Position numbers and translations under genes: made by a program. A DNA stretch of 8,814 nt. It comes from Chryseobacterium gleum (lineage in GTDB: Bacteria; Bacteroidota; Bacteroidia; Flavobacteriales_D; Crocinitomicaceae). A model generated the notes under the pieces. It was not told the DNA's origin. It made no database searches and saw nothing but the letters and a program-made list of their open reading frames with translations. Location of the stretch: contig CAMCQW010000065.1 of assembly GCA_945877045.1 (NCBI GenBank), positions 1-8,814 of the forward strand, given 5' to 3'. Below, piece after piece: positions 6,805-8,814 of this stretch; positions within the stretch are counted from its first letter, which is position 1; each line of letters starts with the position of its first letter.

Positions 6805-7470
6805 TTAATGATTAAAGTGATGAAAAAGTGCAATGAAAATAAATCCAAAAGGAACAATCACCGCAAAAGCATATCCAAATTTATGTAGCGTTTTAGAATA
6901 CTTATTATTCATTCCTACTGACTGAAAAGAGGAATTGAATCCGTGCCATAAGTGCAAGAACAAAAAGAAAAATGACATACAATAAATTGCTGTTCTGATG
7001 GGGCTGTTGAATTTCTCCGCCAACTCATGAAAATATCTTTCTGTAGCAATCGGCTTTGCCTCAACATACTTATATACTATTTCTGGAATCCAAAAATCAT
7101 AAAAATGCAATCCTAAAAATGACAAAACCACAATGCCAGAAATAATCATATTTCTCGACGGCCACGAAGCATTTGCAGAACCATTATACTTTGCATAGCC
7201 AATTGGTCTAGAAGCTCGATTCTTGAAATCTAATATAAAGCCCATAATAAAATGAAACAAAACTCCCAAAATTAAAATTGGTTGCATGGCAAACTGAATG
7301 AGTGGATTGTTGCCCATAAAATGAGCTAATGTGTTAAATAAATCCTCACTAAATACCGAAGTTAAATTGATTATAAAATGTATCGAAAGAAAAGAAACAA
7401 GGAACAGGCCGGAAAGTGCCATGGCGATTTTTTTGGCAATCGAAGACTTTAAAATAGGGGTATTAGACAT
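6805..7470 (-). CDS. sdhC: Succinate dehydrogenase cytochrome b subunit (type B, b558 family)
   Basis: This is the membrane anchor of complex II, holding heme b and the quinone site. The 221-residue protein has about five membrane helices (approximate residues 16-38, 58-81, 107-126, 158-178, 198-217). Histidines inside helices, His31 (LSIHFIIN), His73 (LFHFIMG), His122 (LGLHFYDFW) and His173/His176 (LHLWHGFNS), can supply four axial ligands, as expected for the di-heme cytochrome b of type B enzymes such as those of Bacillus and Wolinella. No separate sdhD is present, in keeping with that type. I chose the ATG at 7470. The frame can be extended to a TTG at 7515, but the family normally starts just before the sequence KKIAMALSG, and the extension would run through the likely promoter. 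It heads the operon sdhC-sdhA-sdhB, and sdhA begins 6 bases after its stop. Confidence 0.95.
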   Translation of the reverse strand: MSNTPILKSSIAKKIAMALSGLFLVSFLSIHFIINLTSVFSEDLFNTLAHFMGNNPLIQFAMQPILILGVLFHFIMGFILDFKNRASRPIGYAKYNGSANASWPSRNMIISGIVVLSFLGLHFYDFWIPEIVYKYVEAKPIATERYFHELAEKFNSPIRTAIYCMSFFFLFLHLWHGFNSSFQSVGMNNKYSKTLHKFGYAFAVIVPFGFIFIALFHHFNH

Positions 7471-7494
7471 AAGTTTATACTGAAATAATCGATG

Positions 7495-7502
7495 CAAATT
7501 TA
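7495..7502 (-). promoter_or_regulatory. Candidate -7 promoter box for sdhCAB
   Basis: On the minus strand the sequence is TAAATTTG, an exact match to the Bacteroidota -7 consensus TAnnTTTG, ending 24 bases before the sdhC ATG. That would give a leader of about 20 nt. The -33 region, near 7520-7524, reads CTTTA rather than TTTG, so the upstream element is weak. The location between ldcA and sdhC, where a new operon is expected to begin, supports the call. Confidence 0.5.
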
Positions 7503-7512
7503 ATAAAATCAA

Positions 7513-7549
7513 CAATTATAAAGCGCTTTTTGTTCTTATTTTATAATTG
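7513..7549 (-). terminator. Inverted repeat after ldcA; possible weak terminator or regulatory stem-loop
   Basis: CAATTATAAA (7513-7522) and TTTATAATTG (7540-7549) are perfect 10-base inverted copies separated by 17 bases. The ldcA stop codon (7541-7543) lies in the right arm. The 10-base palindrome AAAGCGCTTT (7520-7529) overlaps the left arm. On the minus strand an RNA hairpin could form at the end of ldcA, but the stem is almost all A-T, the loop is long, and no clean U-run follows, so it is a poor intrinsic terminator. The left arm and palindrome fall at about -33 to -40 of the sdhC promoter, so an operator role is equally possible. Confidence 0.35.
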
Positions 7550-8446
7550 GTCTGAATAAGAAACGATAGTTTCATTCTCGTTTATACTTATTTTTATGTG
7601 CTTTCCTATGACAAGCGCTCTATTATCGTTAATGTGCCCAGTAGGAAAATTAAATAGAACCGGCATATTTGAAAACCGCAGTTGCTCAAGTATAATTTCT
7701 TCAATAGAGAGCCCCAATGGTGGATCGGTATCTTCAAGTTCTGTCATACCGCCTATGATTAATCCTTTTATTTTTTCAAACACTCCTGCTTTACCTAGAG
7801 CAAAAATCATCCGCTCGACTTGATAATAATGTTCTCCAACATCCTCTAAAAAAAGAATTGCATCTTCAAAGTCATACTGATCAGGGGTGCCCAACATGCT
7901 GTAAATAATACTAAGATTGCCACCAATTAAATTCCCGGTGGCCAGTCCTGTTTTATTCGTCTTATTTGGTGCTAAAACAAAAGGAGTAAATTTCCCCGTT
8001 ATGCTTCCCAAAAGTGTTTTAAGGGCTTCGTCCGTGTTTTTTTCAAAGTTAATTGGCATTGTTCCATGTATGCTCTGAATACCTAGTTTTTGTAAGCGAT
8101 GATGAAAAACAGTAATGTCACTGAAGCCAATCATCCATTTGGGCTCGAGTAATACATTTGCCCAATTAATTCGATCTAAAATACGAATGCTTCCATAACC
8201 TCCCCTTGCACAAAGAATCGCCCTTACCCCTGGGTGGTCTATCCCAAATTGCAAATCAGATAGTCGTTCTTCGTCTGTTCCGGAAAAATAATTATGACTT
8301 CCAAAACAATGAGCACTCACTAGTACCTTAAATCCCTTTTTTTCTAAATATTCTTTTGCAAAAAGGACGGTTTTAGGGTCTGTTATCTTCGCTGGTGACG
8401 TAATATAAATTAGATCGCCTGGATTTAATGCTGGTGGTTGAATCAT
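7541..8446 (-). CDS. LD-carboxypeptidase, peptidase family S66 (LdcA-like)
   Basis: S66 enzymes remove the terminal D-alanine from murein tetrapeptides in the cytosol during peptidoglycan recycling. The 301-residue protein has the usual length and no signal peptide or membrane segment. The Ser-Glu-His triad is visible: Ser109 in the nucleophile elbow IGFSDIT, Glu201 in LFLEDVGE and His271 in FPTGHINDN. The N-terminal domain motif CARGGYGSIRIL (79-90), preceding the active-site serine, is characteristic of the family. The ATG at 8446 overlaps the ispD stop in an ATGA, which implies coupled translation. The related MccF proteins, which give microcin C immunity by cleaving peptide-nucleotide amide bonds, share this fold. 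I prefer LD-carboxypeptidase because of the housekeeping neighbourhood, but substrate specificity is inferred. No other cell-wall gene is visible beside it. Confidence 0.92.
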   Translation of the reverse strand: MIQPPALNPGDLIYITSPAKITDPKTVLFAKEYLEKKGFKVLVSAHCFGSHNYFSGTDEERLSDLQFGIDHPGVRAILCARGGYGSIRILDRINWANVLLEPKWMIGFSDITVFHHRLQKLGIQSIHGTMPINFEKNTDEALKTLLGSITGKFTPFVLAPNKTNKTGLATGNLIGGNLSIIYSMLGTPDQYDFEDAILFLEDVGEHYYQVERMIFALGKAGVFEKIKGLIIGGMTELEDTDPPLGLSIEEIILEQLRFSNMPVLFNFPTGHINDNRALVIGKHIKISINENETIVSYSDQL

Positions 8447-8814
8447 GGCTTCATTATAAAAGATTGAGCGATTGTAAGGTCGAATTGGTCGGTAATTTTA
8501 ATGTTTTCTTGGTTGCTAGGGACAAAATGGATCGTTACTCCTAATTGTTCCACTAAAGAAGCGTCATCTGTTATGTTATCAGTGAATTCCTGGCAATAGG
8601 CACGCCTAATTATTTCCGCGTGAAAACATTGAGGGGTATGAATTATTCTAAAGTTTTTTCGGTCTACTGCAAAATTATTTTGCGCATCTACCTGTCTTAT
8701 CGTATCCTTTAATTCAATTACTGGAACAACAGCTTCAAACTTCTCTAGCGAGGAAAAACAGCGCTCAATAGTTTCTGCTGATACAAACGGCCTTACCCCA
8801 TCGTGGACGGCAAT
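8443..8814 (-). CDS. ispD: 2-C-methyl-D-erythritol 4-phosphate cytidylyltransferase, C-terminal half (5' end cut by window edge)
   Basis: IspD couples CTP to 2-C-methyl-D-erythritol 4-phosphate in the MEP pathway to isoprenoid precursors, in the cytosol. The frame is open from 8814 down to the TGA at 8445-8443, giving 123 residues, about half the usual 220-235. Family motifs in order are VHDGVRPFVS (visible residues 3-12, with the metal-binding Asp), a DR-x-x-x-x-R-x-x-x-TPQCF block (51-64), ITDDASLVEQLG (81-92), and NIKITDQFDLTIAQ (104-117), which includes the conserved lysine that contacts the methylerythritol phosphate. The C-terminal tail FIMKP ends in an ATGA overlap with the ldcA start, so the two genes are probably cotranscribed. 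The start codon and nucleotide-binding N-terminus lie outside the window. Confidence 0.95.
   Translation of the reverse strand: MAVHDGVRPFVSAETIERCFSSLEKFEAVVPVIELKDTIRQVDAQNNFAVDRKNFRIIHTPQCFHAEIIRRAYCQEFTDNITDDASLVEQLGVTIHFVPSNQENIKITDQFDLTIAQSFIMKP

Noticed and set aside
7471..7515. N-terminal extension of SdhC from a TTG at 7515, adding 15 residues
   Set aside because: The ATG at 7470 fits the family N-terminus, and the extension would overlap the exact -7 box at 7495-7502. The added residues look like translated promoter sequence.
7541..8446. ldcA-like gene as a microcin C immunity (MccF) defence gene
   Set aside because: The S66 fold is shared, but no microcin or toxin gene is nearby and the gene is coupled to housekeeping ispD. 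Murein LD-carboxypeptidase is the simpler call.

Overview
The window reads as ordinary chromosome from an AT-rich member of the Bacteroidota, most likely order Flavobacteriales (inference). The grounds are the divergent purN / acpP-fabF-rnc arrangement, a three-subunit succinate dehydrogenase with one di-heme-type cytochrome b subunit, A-rich leaders without clear Shine-Dalgarno sequences, and -7 boxes resembling the Bacteroidota consensus TAnnTTTG. I see no mobile element, CRISPR array, RNA gene or phage sequence. No stretch longer than 138 bases lacks a gene.

Layout from left to right. The C-terminal part of kynureninase (kynU, +) enters from the left edge and overlaps the 3' end of purN (-) tail to tail by 11 bases. 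A 138-base divergent region separates purN from a + strand cluster of acyl carrier protein (acpP), beta-ketoacyl-ACP synthase II (fabF) and ribonuclease III (rnc). A gene for a 76-residue membrane protein of unknown function (+) follows rnc. The rest is on the - strand. Read in the direction of transcription it begins with the C-terminal half of ispD, cut by the right edge, then an LD-carboxypeptidase (ldcA-like) overlapping ispD by 4 bases, then a likely promoter and the operon sdhC-sdhA-sdhB, which ends tail to tail with the small membrane protein gene.

Functionally, acpP and fabF supply acyl carrier and chain elongation for fatty acid synthesis, and rnc is probably translated by coupling to fabF. 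The sdhCAB products form a complete type B complex II (membrane anchor, flavoprotein, iron-sulfur protein), with all cofactor ligands visible. ispD (isoprenoid precursor synthesis) and ldcA (peptidoglycan recycling) are probably cotranscribed. purN and kynU belong to purine synthesis and tryptophan catabolism.

I found no convincing new biological system. The points most worth a second look are the non-ATG starts of rnc (TTG, in frame just after the fabF stop) and purN (GTG, possibly on a leaderless transcript), an Asn at a usual Asp metal-ligand position in RNase III, the uncharacterised membrane protein, and an inverted repeat between ldcA and sdhC next to the presumed sdh promoter.
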